Position numbers and translations under genes: made by a program
Origin: Gossypium raimondii
Taxonomy: Eukaryota > Streptophyta > Magnoliopsida > Malvales > Malvaceae
Reading direction: 5' to 3'
Assembly (NCBI RefSeq): GCF_025698545.1
Contig: NC_068570.1
Span: forward strand, 6,386,001-6,450,000
Length of the DNA: 64,000 nt
Shown: positions 23,691-35,995 of the stretch, piece after piece
Numbering within the stretch: the first letter of the stretch is position 1
Layout of the letters: each line of letters opens with the position of its first letter
The notes under the pieces: model-generated
The model's input: the letters and a program-made list of their open reading frames with translations, nothing else
What the model was told of the DNA's origin: nothing
Databases searched by the model: none

Positions 23691-24015
23691 GGGGACTTCA
23701 CAGGTATGTTTACCATTATAAATTAGAAAAAGATGAAAAGAAGAGAAAACGACAGCGTTGAATAACAAATAATTGGGCATTGCGTTTCTTCCTTCTCTCT
23801 TTCATCTCTCAACGGCTAGTTTCAAGTTACCGTTTTAAGTTCTCCCCCAAGATTCAAAAATCCAATTAACAACCCACCTTCTTCAGATTTCTACAACATT
23901 CCTCAAAAAGTAATTGTTTCTTTCAAAAATCAAAGCACTGGCAACTAAAATCATCAATCTAAAATCCAGATTCAACCCATTTTCAAGCTCTCATCAACAA
24001 ATCAAAAGGTCAAAA

Positions 24016-25864
24016 ATGGTGTACAGTTATACCCCAACATACTACTCCACCATCCATGATTCCATCACTTCACTTTGCAAGACAATCCTCCCTTTCTCCT
24101 TCAAGAAAAAGAGACTGCCTGCTGCTGAACTCAGGCTTTCCAAGCTTCAATCTGATAATCTGAAATGGCAGCAGGATTCCTTTCACCAGATACTCAATCT
24201 CATGGGACTGCATAAAGAAGGGATTTTGGGTGAAGCTGAGGTTACTGCTTTTAGAACTCATTTGCTTGACACGCTCATTGCTTCTCCACCTGAACTTGAA
24301 CAGCCTGTTATCTTGAGAGATAAACTGCTCTTCTTGCAGGTAACTGTAATCTCTCTCTCTCTCTTTTGTGCGTGTGTGTTAGTTGAGTGAGTGAAATTAT
24401 TCTTCAAATTTGATTTCCTTTTGTTGTAGGAACTGCTTTATGCAAAATGTATATCTGAGGAGGAGTACCATTCTTCAAAAAGGCCTTTGTTGCAGCGGTT
24501 AGCAGTACAAGGAGCTGAAATCGAGACCAGAGATTTGGTCGTTGCAAATCCGAAAGATTCGAAAGAGAATCAAGAAGAAGAATGGTCTGTGATTGACTTG
24601 AAGGATGATAGAGACAATGTGTTGCATTCCAATAATAAATCGAAGAACAACTCTGCCATGAATCAGATCAAAGGAGCAGCCTCGGTTTTTGGGTTCGGAT
24701 CATCCCAGAAGCCAAGTAAAAACAGATCAGAAAAGAGCATTTTCGATGTGGATTCAAAACCATCATCATCAGCCTTTATGGAGGGTAAGGAAAGTGAAAC
24801 AAAATCGATTCTAATGCAAGAAGAAGCATTCCCGACCGAGTCTGTGAAGGAGAATGGTAGCGCAAAGAGAAAACCATTTAAAACCCTGTTTCATAGAGAG
24901 CAAAGAGAGGGGCATAATAATGGCCCTGGTTCAGAGGAGAAAGCATCAAAATCAGCAAAGAAACAATGGGGTTTTGATGGTTTCAAGAAATGGAGGAGAA
25001 ATGATTCAGAGGATGAGACAGCTCCTTTGCCTCTCAACGAAAGATCAGATAGTGAAGCATTCATGGGGTCATGCCAACTTGTTGCAACTCCCATTGGAGA
25101 GGGACCAGACACGAAACAGATTAAGAGGAAGCTGCTTGCAAATGGAGCTCCATCGGATTTCTTCATCGATAAGGTTCATCTTAATGTTGAAGAAAAGAAA
25201 AAAAAATTGTTGTTCTAATTGTTGTATACTAGTGTTAGTTTATATCAAATATCCACTTGCAGGTAGTAGGAGACAAAATAAAGAAGGAGCTATCACGAAT
25301 TCAATCAGAGCTCTCCACCACAAACCCCAATCTTAAATTTTCGTAAGCAAATTCTTTCCATTAAACCTTAAATCCTATTTTGCTTTGCATATTTGCCTAA
25401 GTTTTGTTGTGCTTCTTGTAATTCCACTAGGGATGATCAAATTGAAGCAATTTCCACAACCCTTCCTGTGGACAAGGCTGACCTCAAAAAGTTCTTTCCC
25501 AAGTAAGGATGCTAAAAAAATCATGATGTTCTTACACGGCCAAATGATGAACATTTCTGTTTCTTATTGTCCGTATTTTTTTTGCCAATGTTGAAGGTCG
25601 TGGTGTGATAGATATGGAGAGGTAGTTCTAGATGTGGTGAAGAAAGAATTCAGGGAGCATGTAGGAGAGATGGAAAACATGAGAAATGTTACCAGACAGA
25701 AGCTTAAAAACAACTCAAGGCGATGGACTACTTTTGATGATGATAATGAGAATTGTCACCCAAATCTCTTTGATAATAAAAACCCAAATCCTGAATCAGC
25801 TGTCTTCCAAGATCATAACCCCTTTTGGAACCAAAGGCGTGGCTCTTCTTCTTTCCTGGGTTAA
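24016..25864 (+). CDS. Conserved plant protein of unknown function (MVYSYTPTYYS family)
   Basis: Five exons (24016-24339, 24430-25173, 25263-25342, 25431-25502, 25597-25864) encode 495 aa in continuous frame. The N-terminal ~150 residues look most conserved: MVYSYTPTYYSTIHDSITSL, LPFSFKKKR, LSKLQSDNLKWQQDSFHQIL, LGEAEVTAFRTHLLDTLIAS, then ELLYAKCISEEEYHSSKRPL and QRLAVQGAEIE. The middle (about 165-350) is hydrophilic and Ser/Lys/Glu-rich, probably disordered, with KKQWGFDGFKKWRR and a DSED acidic patch. The C-terminal part holds a long charged helix (DKIKKELSRIQSELS), FFPKSWCDRYGEVVLDVVKKEF, and ends RRGSSSFLG. I recall orthologues across dicots but no assigned function, apart from an unsupported 'UvrABC system C' label. 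No signal peptide or membrane span. An in-frame upstream extension starts without a good ATG context, so 24016 is preferred. Confidence 0.85.
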
Positions 25865-26327
25865 AGGTGAAAAACCAACCATGCAACTGCTATTATTTGT
25901 GTTGTTAATTTCTCAAGTTATATATTATGTATTTAAGATTGTACCAGTGCATGAACTGTTAAAGAAGAACTCTGTTCTTCTAAGTAATCATAGTGCCGCT
26001 TCATCTTCATTTAAATGCCAAGGTTGATGCCATCCTTTCAAACTCATTTTTATTCCTGCTTGATTGATTATATATGCCAACATCTGTAAGCATCGATAAT
26101 AACCCAGCAATGGTTTTTGATTGATTGCATTAAAGATGTAGCCATCAATGAGTAAAGTGCAAGGCCAAAAATATCCTATTTCCTCAATTTGCTAAACTTA
26201 ATAATTCCACATAGGCCACATCTACGAGGAAAAAAAGATGCTACAACATGGTAAACAGGAAATAAATATAGATATAACATTTATACAAGAATCCATTACT
26301 ATATTTACATTTATATGTACAGTTACA
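25865..26327. other. Convergent 3' regions
   Basis: 3' ends of the 24.0 kb gene (+) and the RING gene (-). No further feature seen. Confidence 0.5.
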
Positions 26328-29300
26328 TCAAAGAGATGGAATCTCAGAGTTTGAGACAGAAGACTCCCCACCACCATGACGAACATCGCCTCTGCAAAGT
26401 GGGCATACTCTGCAAACCAAGAGTAAAAAGGAGGAAAAAAAAAAGTAAGTTCCCGAAAGAGAGGGAGAAAGAAAAACAACGCATGGTGCAGGGAAAGTGT
26501 AGCAATACCCGTGTATCTCTTTGAGCCATTTATCCACACAAGACATGTGAAACTCATGCTGGCAAGGCAGAATTCTTATTTGGTCCCCTTCCTCATATTC
26601 ACCCAAACATATATGACACCTATATATAACAGGGACAATAATGTGAACATAATTATTAAAAAGAAAGGCAAAACTGAGTATCATGAACCTTCAATCTACA
26701 AGTAGTAAGAACGAAAGAACTTACTGTTCAACAGCATCCCCGTCCTCAGCTACATTTGCTTTTCTGTTGTGACTTCTGAGGGGGAAAGAATCAACTACAG
26801 ATTCGGGAGCCGGCGGTGATACCATGGATAGGGAAAGTGAAACAGGTTGACGATGCAAAACCTATAAATTATTATATGGTAAGTTATGTAATACAAGATC
26901 AACTTTTCACGGACTACAGGGACATTAGACAAAATTATAGAAACAAGATGATTTGACATTAGAAAAGTAGAAAGAACATGCCAGTTGCTAAAGGAAAACT
27001 ACCTCAAATAGAGCCTCAGCAAGCATAACTATTCGAGATATGCTTACACGAGCACTAGGCTCATCAGTCATCAGGGAAGAATCACATGAGCAAGTGCCAT
27101 CAGGGTGGATTCCAGATGGACAAAATGTAGTTCGCCGATGATTTTCATCATGTCCACCATGCAGCCTTAACCAATTCTGAAAAGAACCAAATGAGATAAT
27201 TAATAAAAGTTACCTAAGGGAACTATGCAGGGCAATGAGGTGGAGGGATAGATATTGCTTTATCTCTCCCACCCCACCTTTAGAGTACCCTGTCACATGA
27301 TTCCATCCCTGCCTCCATGGAAGTTGGTTACATCCATACCCACTCTGCTCCACGCTTACCTCAATTCTTTAAAATTATAATTTAATTATGAATACCATAT
27401 CTTAAATTAAACTATTAATATTACTCACTTTAAGCAAGACCGATTACTACAAGTTTCCACTTTTACATAAAATATGTATATAAACATTTAAGGATGTATA
27501 TGAGAAAGTGTAAAATATATAAAAGGATAAAACAGTAATTCTATATGCAGGGCAGCATGGAACAAACTGGCCTGCTTTCAAACAAATTATAACCCACCCA
27601 CCCCCCTCCCCCTAGGTGCACTTTCAAATAAAAATTCATCCATTCAGGGCAGACCAGTGCAGAACCGATAGAGTAAAATTTTGCCATCCAAAAGGGATCA
27701 GACTGACAAAATATTCTGACATGATTACAATTAAGATTAGAATTAAAGCCTTGAAGGATGCATAACTGGATACAAAAGATGTCCTAATTTCTAACAAAAA
27801 ATTGAACAAGGCTCAAAGAACAAAGGACCATAAGCACCACCATCCAGGAATACTAGAGCCAAGATAATTTTCAAAAGAAAACTAGTTACTTAAAGCAAGA
27901 TCTACTAAAAGCAAGTTGGATAACATATAAATCAAAGTGCTTTGTAATTAAATACCTCAAGTCTTGAGTGTCGTCTTCGTTCATTTAATCTATGAATTCT
28001 ACTGCTGAGGTAACCAGAATCACCTGCAGCCCCGTCATAAAAGAAATCACCATCGAAATCAAGGAGCCATCTGTTATCAAATCCTGGATCATTATTATCA
28101 TCTGTTGAAAGAAAAATGGACTGGGAATTATTAACTCTTCTGGAACTGCGTCTCGAAAAAGCATCCGAAAACATTCTTCTGCTATTCCTCCTGGATTCAC
28201 GATTACTTGTATCAGCGGTGCCACCCGATAAAATATTGGAAGAGAGACTCACGAGATCAACATGAAGAACACTTCCATCTCCCTGGCTCCTCTCCCTATT
28301 AGATAGGAGAAATCCTAAACCTGAAGGCATCACTTCTATAATGGATTCACCTCCGATGGAGTGAGAAGTCTCCGGTTCTGAGGCATGAGGAGCAGAAGCA
28401 AAACCAGAGTTAGTTACTGTTGTTACTTCACCCGACTCATTCTCAACAGGTATCCTGTGCAAATTTGAATCTTCAAGCCCTCGAGGAGACAAAATACTTG
28501 GCTCAGGACAGACCTCAGACACACCCTTGTTTGCATTTTCAAATCTGACTGCACCCTCATTAGTCGAAAGATTTTCTGAGACAGGATCCGAGGACTGTTG
28601 TTCTATAAAGGGAGTGCTAGCTGAAGTACTACTCTCCTTATGAGATTCACCGCGATTATAACCAGCATCTACCCGAGAAGCAACTAACTCTGTATTTTCA
28701 GTCAAGCATTTCCTGCAATGACTAGTTTCTACATCTCTAGAGCCACCTTCAACAGAGGAATTCTGACTGGCTGCAGAACTGCTTTCAGCTGGAATTCCAG
28801 TTTCACTATCTATGCGGCTAAATCTTGTTCCCATACTGCATATCAAAGCAGATTCGTCCAAGGGACTTTGGACAACGTTGCTAACTGGGCCAGAGTGATC
28901 TGCCGACTTCACCAGAATTTCAGCTGGATAATCTTCCATCTACAACAAAAGAATGTATTGTATCATGCCCTGCAGCATATTCTAGAGCTTCCATGTGAAA
29001 TGATTAGATTACAACCTAAATACGAAGAAGAAAAGATAACTTCCAAGACATAAACTTGTTAAGGAACATGCAATGCACAAGACATTTGCTGGTGCTAACA
29101 CAATTATAATTCACTCGACTCTTGTATCCTCAATGACTTCATGGAGCTCTCTTGGTGACCCAGGTTTGGAGCAACAATTATGAAATGCTCAACCACTGCC
29201 ACAAAAAAGCTTCTCTTTCCGCCTCCTGTCTACATCTTGGAACCGAGAGGAAAGCTAAAATGTTAAGCTACTTCATGGAATTTTAACTAAAAATGATCTT

Positions 29301-30675
29301 ATTCAAGTGCAAAGTCGTATTGTTCGTTTTAAATAAAGAAAAAAAACAAAGGTAAAAACACCAACTGAAAACAATCTAACCAAGTAAACTTGCTAAATTA
29401 ATACCAGCCTCCAAGAGTTTGTGTAGCATATTTAAGCTAGAGTGGTCTTAATCCACAGACAAACTATTTGACATATTACACTGCAAAAAGAACATTTCAG
29501 TTCTATTTCAGTTCTTCACTCCAAATAAATGACACACTGACAACTAACCCTAAAATAAAATGAAAATTTGCTTTTAAAAGAGTGAAATTCAGAGAAAAAG
29601 ACACTTCAGAAATTTAAGCAATGCACTGATAGCTTATTCATGCAAGCGCAGCGAGCAATTTTTTTTTTTTCCTTGGGTCAAAAGGTGAAGGGGATAGTTG
29701 AATGTGCAAATTTAATGCAACACCAAGCCAACAACCAGATAAGTTTATTCTTTGTGGCAAGGGGGTTGCAAGAACCAGTCAATATTCTCCAATCAAAACT
29801 AAAGGCTGACACAGCACAAGAACCAAATCCTGCAAGGAACCAGATTCCTCATGTTCCCTTAAGAGCATTTTCCATTATGAAGCTATTGGTGAATACATAA
29901 TTGAACCTACTACCGGGGGAAGAGCAGGTCCAAAATATCATATAAGAAAGGTTGGCACTCTCAGTATTTGCATCATTCAAACGTCCATGTATAAAACCTT
30001 CTCCCAGACCAATACAACATCAAGTAAAGCACTACTTAAAATGAAGCAACCATTAATTTTGGAATTTTTAAAGAGAAGGCGAGCAATTTCAGACAATAAA
30101 ACAATAAAAATGATCAAAGGAAAAAAAAATCAATAGAGGAATCCTTGACATAGTTAATTGAGCAACATAAAAAATCAACAATTTACAAATAGTATATATC
30201 TAAGCAGAAACCTTAATAGCTCTTATCTATCCCTTTTCGGACCAGAGGACTTAGGAAAAAATAAATCAATTACCATGCAACTTCAAGCCTGAATTAAAGC
30301 CAAGAAAAAAGGATAGCTTTCTATATGAATTACTAGAAAGAAGTGATATTTCATATGAATTAAGCCAAACCCAGATCACAAAAATGTTTATTGGACACTA
30401 AAAAGAATATAAAAATAAAAAGAACAGGGCCATTGACTTCATGATTAATAACTCCAAAATTAATAAAATCCCCATATAATTCAGCAGCCAAATAACCAAT
30501 CTCAGATAAGCCATTTAAAAAAATCAAACTTGTGATAGATAATTACCTCAAGAGGAGCATGAGATGAAGAGGTACCGCAGATGAAAAAAGAAGAGAGTCT
30601 GGAACGCCTTTTGGGTCGGCGGTTGAGTCTCCCCCATGATGGGTTCGAGCCTTGTCGGCTGCTACACGACCCCAT
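26328..30675 (-). CDS. RING-H2 E3 ubiquitin ligase with predicted N-myristoylated start
   Basis: Six coding exons, in transcription order 30675-30547, 28939-27956, 27176-27003, 26861-26725, 26619-26509, 26409-26328, encode 538 aa. Exon 1 gives [20 protein letters not shown] and ends APLE, in frame with MEDYPAEI of exon 2 across a 1607-bp intron. Gly2 with Ser/Cys and basic residues fits N-myristoylation plus palmitoylation, so membrane attachment is likely; I recall the same MGS(S/C)SS-basic start in Arabidopsis RING relatives. The middle is Ser-rich and disordered. Near the C-terminus [19 protein letters not shown], then [12 protein letters not shown] and CPLC form a C3H2C3 RING-H2, split by an intron, and the protein ends EIPSL. 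The ligase presumably recruits E2 enzymes through the RING; substrates are unknown. It is convergent with the 24.0 kb gene (463 bp apart). If exon 1 were non-coding the product would be 495 aa. Confidence 0.88.
28940..30546 (-). other. First intron of the RING-H2 gene
   Basis: A 1607-bp GT-AG intron (GAG|gtaatt at 30547/30546; ttgttgtag|ATG at 28940/28939). It is AT-rich and free of obvious transposon ends. Long first introns near the translation start often raise expression in plants; whether this one does is unknown. Confidence 0.75.
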
Positions 30676-30843
30676 CCCAGCCCCCTTCTTTCTAAACCTC
30701 CTCCTCCTCCTCCTTCAAAGGCTTTCAAGAAAAATAAAATCTTTTCTATGACTGATAGCTTTATTTTCTTCTTTTTGAAAGTGAAAGTCAATAAATGAAG
30801 ATAGAAGGAGAAGACCCAATTCAATGTTTGAAAAATGACGGGG

Positions 30844-30873
30844 AGAGCGAGAGAGAGAGAGAGAGAGAGGGAG
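30844..30873. repeat. GA/TC microsatellite in the RING gene leader or core promoter
   Basis: (ga)n on the plus strand, (tc)n on the transcribed strand, about 170-200 bp upstream of the start codon. TC-rich runs are common in plant 5' leaders and core promoters, so it marks the likely transcription start area. Confidence 0.7.
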
Positions 30874-31019
30874 ATGAATTATTTCTATGGACTTACGTGT
30901 GAATGGGGAAAGAAGAAAAGGGGGTGCAGAGGAGCGCTTGTGCTTTGGACTTTTTCTTGGTTCATAAGCTTTGGGTTTTGTTTTATTATACCCCTTTGGA
31001 TTTGCAATCCTCACAATTA

Positions 31020-32313
31020 GCCATCACCTGTCATCTTAATTCATTATCTCACATGAATTGGATCTATTTTTAAAACTTGATTTGATAGAAATTATCACAA
31101 TAATGATCATTGTTATATTTAACCACTTTTAAATCTTTAAATCTATTTTTTCCATGCCGATTGGGTTTTAGTTCGATTGGCATGAACATTGTTGCTAATA
31201 CAAGAGAACTCAGCATTCGAGTGCATTAAAGTGTAATATCTTCCTATAAATAAATTGAATAATTGGATTGTTAAAAAATCTATTTTATCCATAAAAAAAC
31301 TCTATTTCTAGAATTTTTATTTTAGATTGACAGTATGCTTAATAATTGTTTTATTTTTATAATATATATATATGCTTAACAAAAAAATTATTTTATTCTT
31401 TTCACAAACAAAAACTACAAGGAAATTGAGTGGTTAATTCAAAAATAGTTGAGCATTGTAAGAGGATGGCTGGATGAATAGACTAATAACTTTCACTTTT
31501 ATAACAAAAATAACCAATTTCTATAATTACAGGAATTTGTTTGATCTATTCTAACCTTATACAGTTAATAGGAAATTACATCATTAGTCATTCAATTATT
31601 AGTGTTTTTGTTTTAATCACTAAATTATAAAATTTAAAAAAAAAAAGCTTTTAATTTTATCACCAACTGTTTTAGTTACTCTCAATTAAATCACTAATAG
31701 AAATAATGACATGGTCTTTTTAATTGTTATAATAACACATTTAGTCCTTAGTATTTACGTATTCTATCCATTTGATCTTAATTTTAAATAATTTAATAAA
31801 TTTAACTCTTTATTTTTACAAATTCTATCAATCTAATCCTCAAATACATCTTTTATCGTAAACACATAGAAAATTTTCATGTCATCTTTCTAGATTTTTA
31901 AAAGAAAATTTTCCTATTTCAAAATAATTGGCAATAAATTTTGGTAAGAAATTTAAAATGGAATCTTAAATTTGGCACCATTTGGCATGATCGATGTTAG
32001 AAAATAATTGCGTTGATTTTTTTATAGCGACAAGTGTTTTTATCTATTTTACAGTTTGAGCTTAGTCTTATTCGGACTGGAGTGATATTTCGGTAAAACC
32101 TTTTCAACAATATTGACTCTAAAATATAAACTTGGCTGAAAACTTCAAATACTTGGAAAAAAAAATCTCTTCCACTTCTTCCAACTACTTGTTGGTAATC
32201 GTGTTGATTTTTAATTAAACTAGAAATATTTTCTATGGTCTCATCTCACGTGATGCTAGGGATAAATAAATATTGTATGGAGAAAAAGATAAAACTCGTA
32301 ATCAGTTATATTT
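31020..32313. other. Intergenic, AT-rich, with a one-armed foldback relic
   Basis: No gene seen. The part 31568-31800 (aaattacatcattagtcattc, ttttaatcactaaatta, acacatttagtcctta) resembles the ends of the foldback families in this window but lacks a second arm. Confidence 0.4.
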
Positions 32314-32822
32314 GGCATAATGAGTTTTTAGCCCTCAAAGTTAAAAAAAAAAGTCATTTTAGCCATCTATTTAATTTTTCGCCTCTTTTAGCGCTTGAAC
32401 TCGCATTTTTTGTCAAATCACCCAAATTGGATGGAAAAGTTAACGTTTGTTAACTTTGTTGACGTAACATACATGTGGATTGCCATGTAGATGACATGTA
32501 AATAATTAATTAATTTTAAAATTTTAAAAAATTTTAAAAATATATATTTTTTAATTAATATATTTTTAATATTTTTAATATTTTTTTATTTTTATATTTT
32601 TTTATATTTTTTAAAATTTTAATTTTAATTAAATGTTAACGTGTCATCCACATTACAATCAACGCGTACGCAACATCAACAATGTTAAAAAACTTTAATG
32701 TTTCCATTCATTTTGGATGATTTGACAAAAAGTACAAGTTTAAGGGCTAAAAATGCAACAAATTAAATGGAGGGCTAAAATAACTTTTTTTTGTAAAGTT
32801 GAGGTCAAAAAATCATTATGCC
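32314..32822. mobile_element. Foldback MITE, 509 bp
   Basis: Inverted termini GGCATAATGAgTTTTTaGcCCTCAA (32314 onward) and, reverse-complemented from 32822, GGCATAATGATTTTTTGACCTCAA. Internal arms also pair: 'gtcaaatcacccaaattgga' on the left against 'ttttggatgatttgac' on the right. Flanks show an imperfect 9-bp duplication (gttatattt before, attatattt after), 8 of 9 matching. The centre is almost pure A/T. No coding potential. A one-armed relative lies at 23040-23215. Confidence 0.75.
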
Positions 32823-33936
32823 ATTATATTTTAAATTTTATTTTTACTCTCATAAAATTATATACGCGTTAAGAAATAATATATAGATTTTTTAGAGAAG
32901 TGTTAAATAAAATTTTGAGTTTTAGATATTATTATAATAAATCAAAATTTAATGACACCTTTAATATTATCAAATCTAGTTTTTATATAATTTTTTAAAG
33001 ACTCGAAATTTAATGGTGTCAAAATTATGGTTTTGAGATCTCGTTTTGTAAATTGAATCCGTAAATATTAAATAGGTATATTTACAGAGTTAGTATATAG
33101 ATAATTGAAATTGATTAAGTAATTTAGCGAAATTGTGATTATTTAAGGCTCAAGGACTAAATTATAAAATTTTAATCGCTAAAGATTTTTAATTAAGATA
33201 AGGCTTGGGGACTTAAATATCAATTATCCAAAAGACTAAAATGGTTAATAAACCAAATATTAACATGTTTTAGTGGATGATAATGATAATAGACATTAGT
33301 TAAATTAATTAAATAAAACTTAATTAAATTTGTTAGTTAAAATTAATTAAAAGTTAAATCATGAATAAATAACAAATGAAGTGGGAAGAGAGATGAAGTA
33401 TCATCTTCTTCTCCACCAAGCCATAGAAACCAAAGAAAAGAAAAGAAAAAAAATGAAAGCTTTAAGTTATTAAGCATTCAGCCATTCAATTTCAACTAAA
33501 GACAACATTAAGTCGTCAAGAGTGAATGGAAAGGCGAGAACTGACGACGAGTGATGTGATTTTTCGGTTTGTATTTCTATGATTCATTATTAATATAATT
33601 ATTGTATATTCATGTTAAATTGCATGACTTGGTAAAGAGGTGAGTATATAATGGTTGTACGAATTAAATTGTGGTGATTGATATGGTATATCGAGATAGA
33701 GGACTAAATTGAATAAAATAGAAAGTAGCATGATTTAGTTGATATGTGATAATTGGTATGAAATTGCATTGAAATATGTTATATGATGTGTTGGAATGGT
33801 GAACTGATGATGATTTGAAACATGTTATATGAATTGAACTATGCGATGAAATTGAAAAATTGGTTACCTTATTAATTGTTCGGGTAGAGTCGAGTATAGT
33901 TGGCATGCTATAATATTAGATTGTGTGTGGGTTTAT

Positions 33937-34110
33937 ACTTCGATTTAGCCGATGATACACTTATGTGCCAGTATATTTGCTTCATTTTATCCAATGATAC
34001 ACTGTGTGTGTCTATATGATTACTTCGATTTATCCGATGATGCACTATGTGTGCCAGTATATTTCTTTCGGTTTCTTCGATGATGCATTATGGTGCCAGA
34101 TTGGTGTATT
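33937..34110. repeat. Four diverged tandem units of about 43 bp
   Basis: The pattern 'cttcgattta(t/g)ccgatgatacact..tgtgccagtatat' occurs four times in succession (starting near 33938, 33982, 34022 and 34066), each copy diverged. It is inside the Gypsy-type LTR remnant. Confidence 0.75.
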
Positions 34111-34504
34111 GGTTGATTAATCTGAGTATCCATCTTTAGTTCGATTTCAGCTAATAAGGAATGTAAAATATGAATTGGATGAATGATATTGGTTAATTGA
34201 ATTGATAATACAATTTGGTATTATTAAAGAAAAATTGATTGGCTATATGGTAGTTGATGTGAAATGTGATTGGATTTGGTATATTTAAATACATATGAAT
34301 TGTGATATACGACAACATATGAATAATCACGCGAATCGGTTTATATGAGCTCTAAGGGTCGAATTGAAATTGAACGAGTCAATGGACTCGAGGAAGAGAA
34401 TTGAATTGTAAAACGAATGACCAAATAACATGGGATGAAAAGTGAGATTGAATGTCATATTAATGTTATATGAGTATATGTAAACGAAAATGGATTGGTT
34501 GCAT

Positions 34505-35037
34505 CTTGTTTTAGAATTATTGGAAATCATCCATATTTATAGAAAGTCAAAGATATGGGTATCAGAAAGATATGGGTACCAAAATCTGGGATTTAAGGCA
34601 CCAAAAGTGGGATTGAGATTTAACATAAGATAATTGCAAATTTGATCCCTGAACCTCAACTATAAATAGGCCTAACCATTTCTCTTCTTCATCATCTCAT
34701 ATTTGCCTTTCTCTACTTAAGGCGTTGTTCTCTCTCTCTTTGTAAATTCTCACTTGTATTTTGGAGTGAAATATATTTGGTAGTGCCCGAGGACGTAGGC
34801 AAAATTTGCTGAACCTCGTTAAATTCTTGTGTTCTTTATTGTATTATTCTGCATGAATTGTGAGTGTGATTGTAGTGATTTATTGTGCTATTAAATTATG
34901 ACTGAGGGATATTCTGGCTAGGAAAGACGTAGTACTTAAGTGATCCTTGTGATCCACCTCTTTTCCTGGGAATTGAACTTAGTGTGATTTTTTAGTACAA
35001 TAATTTTACTCTTTTACACGCTTCCGCACAACAAGAA
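34505..35037 (+). mobile_element. Candidate solo LTR or TRIM element nested in the Gypsy remnant
   Basis: About 533 bp bounded by the 5-bp direct repeat TGCAT (34500-34504 and 35038-35042), with weak inverted ends CTTGTT...AACAAG. It contains a TATA-like 'ctataaatagg' (34668-34679) followed by a leader-like region, as in LTR promoters, and ends 'acacgcttccgcacaac', familiar from Copia LTR ends. No coding capacity. The exact ends are uncertain by 2-4 bases. Confidence 0.5.
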
Positions 35038-35995
35038 TGCATGATATCACATGTTCAGTTTGATTATTCATTGGAATGGTGTATAAGAATGACATTTGAG
35101 TATTCAATTTGCAAATTGATTTAGTTGAATTGTAGCATATTTGAATTAAATTCTTATATTGAGTAGGTTCATTTTGTGACTTGAATCATGGAAATACCAC
35201 TGATCTTTATTACTTAGCGTACAATTTGTCTTCTCCTTAAACAAGTTTAGGTTAATCCCGAGGTCTTGAGAAGTGAATCCAACATCCAGCCAAAGTTCCT
35301 TGGCTCAATAAAGTTTGTAAAATCTTGTTTTTGTTTAAAGTATGGCATGTATCTAGGTTGAGTCTGTTTTTGGTTTAATAAGTGATCATGTTTGTATTAA
35401 AGCTTGAAATGGTAACTTGGAAATGGTCAAATGGTGGATTTGTATATGTGAATATGGCATTTGTTTTGGATTGTACGAAAGGTTGCAATATTAAAACTTA
35501 TATATGTGAATGTGTATGTTAACATGAAAAATCAATGGTAATTGTCATAAGTGTTTAAGTTAATATGTATGATTAGGTAATATAATGGTATATATGATGT
35601 AATATACTAGGAATTAACATTTGAGAATGGTATATTTGGTTGAAATGGTGATTAATTGTGATGAAATTGTTATTTAAGTGAAGCTTGTGGGTACCATTTA
35701 CGAGACCAAATCAGTATGTTACGTCGCCATGAGGAACCCCCGAAGTTGCGAAATCAACTTGAGATTTTGAAAACATTACAATTTGGTCCTAATTCGATCT
35801 CGGGTTAGTAATAGATCTTTTGTAAGCTCGTATAAGACCCAGAAATGATTGTATATCATATTATATGCATGTATTGCTTGTAATTAAATGTATCATGATA
35901 TAAATTAAATGCATTTGATCGTAGTTGTTTCGACAACGAATGTGACATCCTATAGCTCTAATTTAATGATTAGGTCCGGTATGGAGTGTTTTATT

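Larger units (their letters stand above)
33000..35995 (+). mobile_element. Gypsy-type LTR retrotransposon remnant (LTR sequence), with a nested insertion
   Basis: Non-coding sequence with the style of long Gypsy LTRs I associate with Malvaceae: 'gaggactaaattgaataaaat', 'cgatgatgcactatgtgtgccag' repeated units, 'ttacgtcgccatgaggaacc' and 'gtgacatcctatagctctaattt' near the end. Boundaries are approximate and no gag-pol is seen. It is broken and old, and contains the element at 34505-35037. The family call is from memory. Confidence 0.5.

Noticed and set aside
30543-30824. 93-aa frame MNWVFSFYLHL... over the RING gene leader
   Set aside because: It overlaps the MGSCSS exon in another frame, is Lys/Phe low complexity, and does not join to exon 2.
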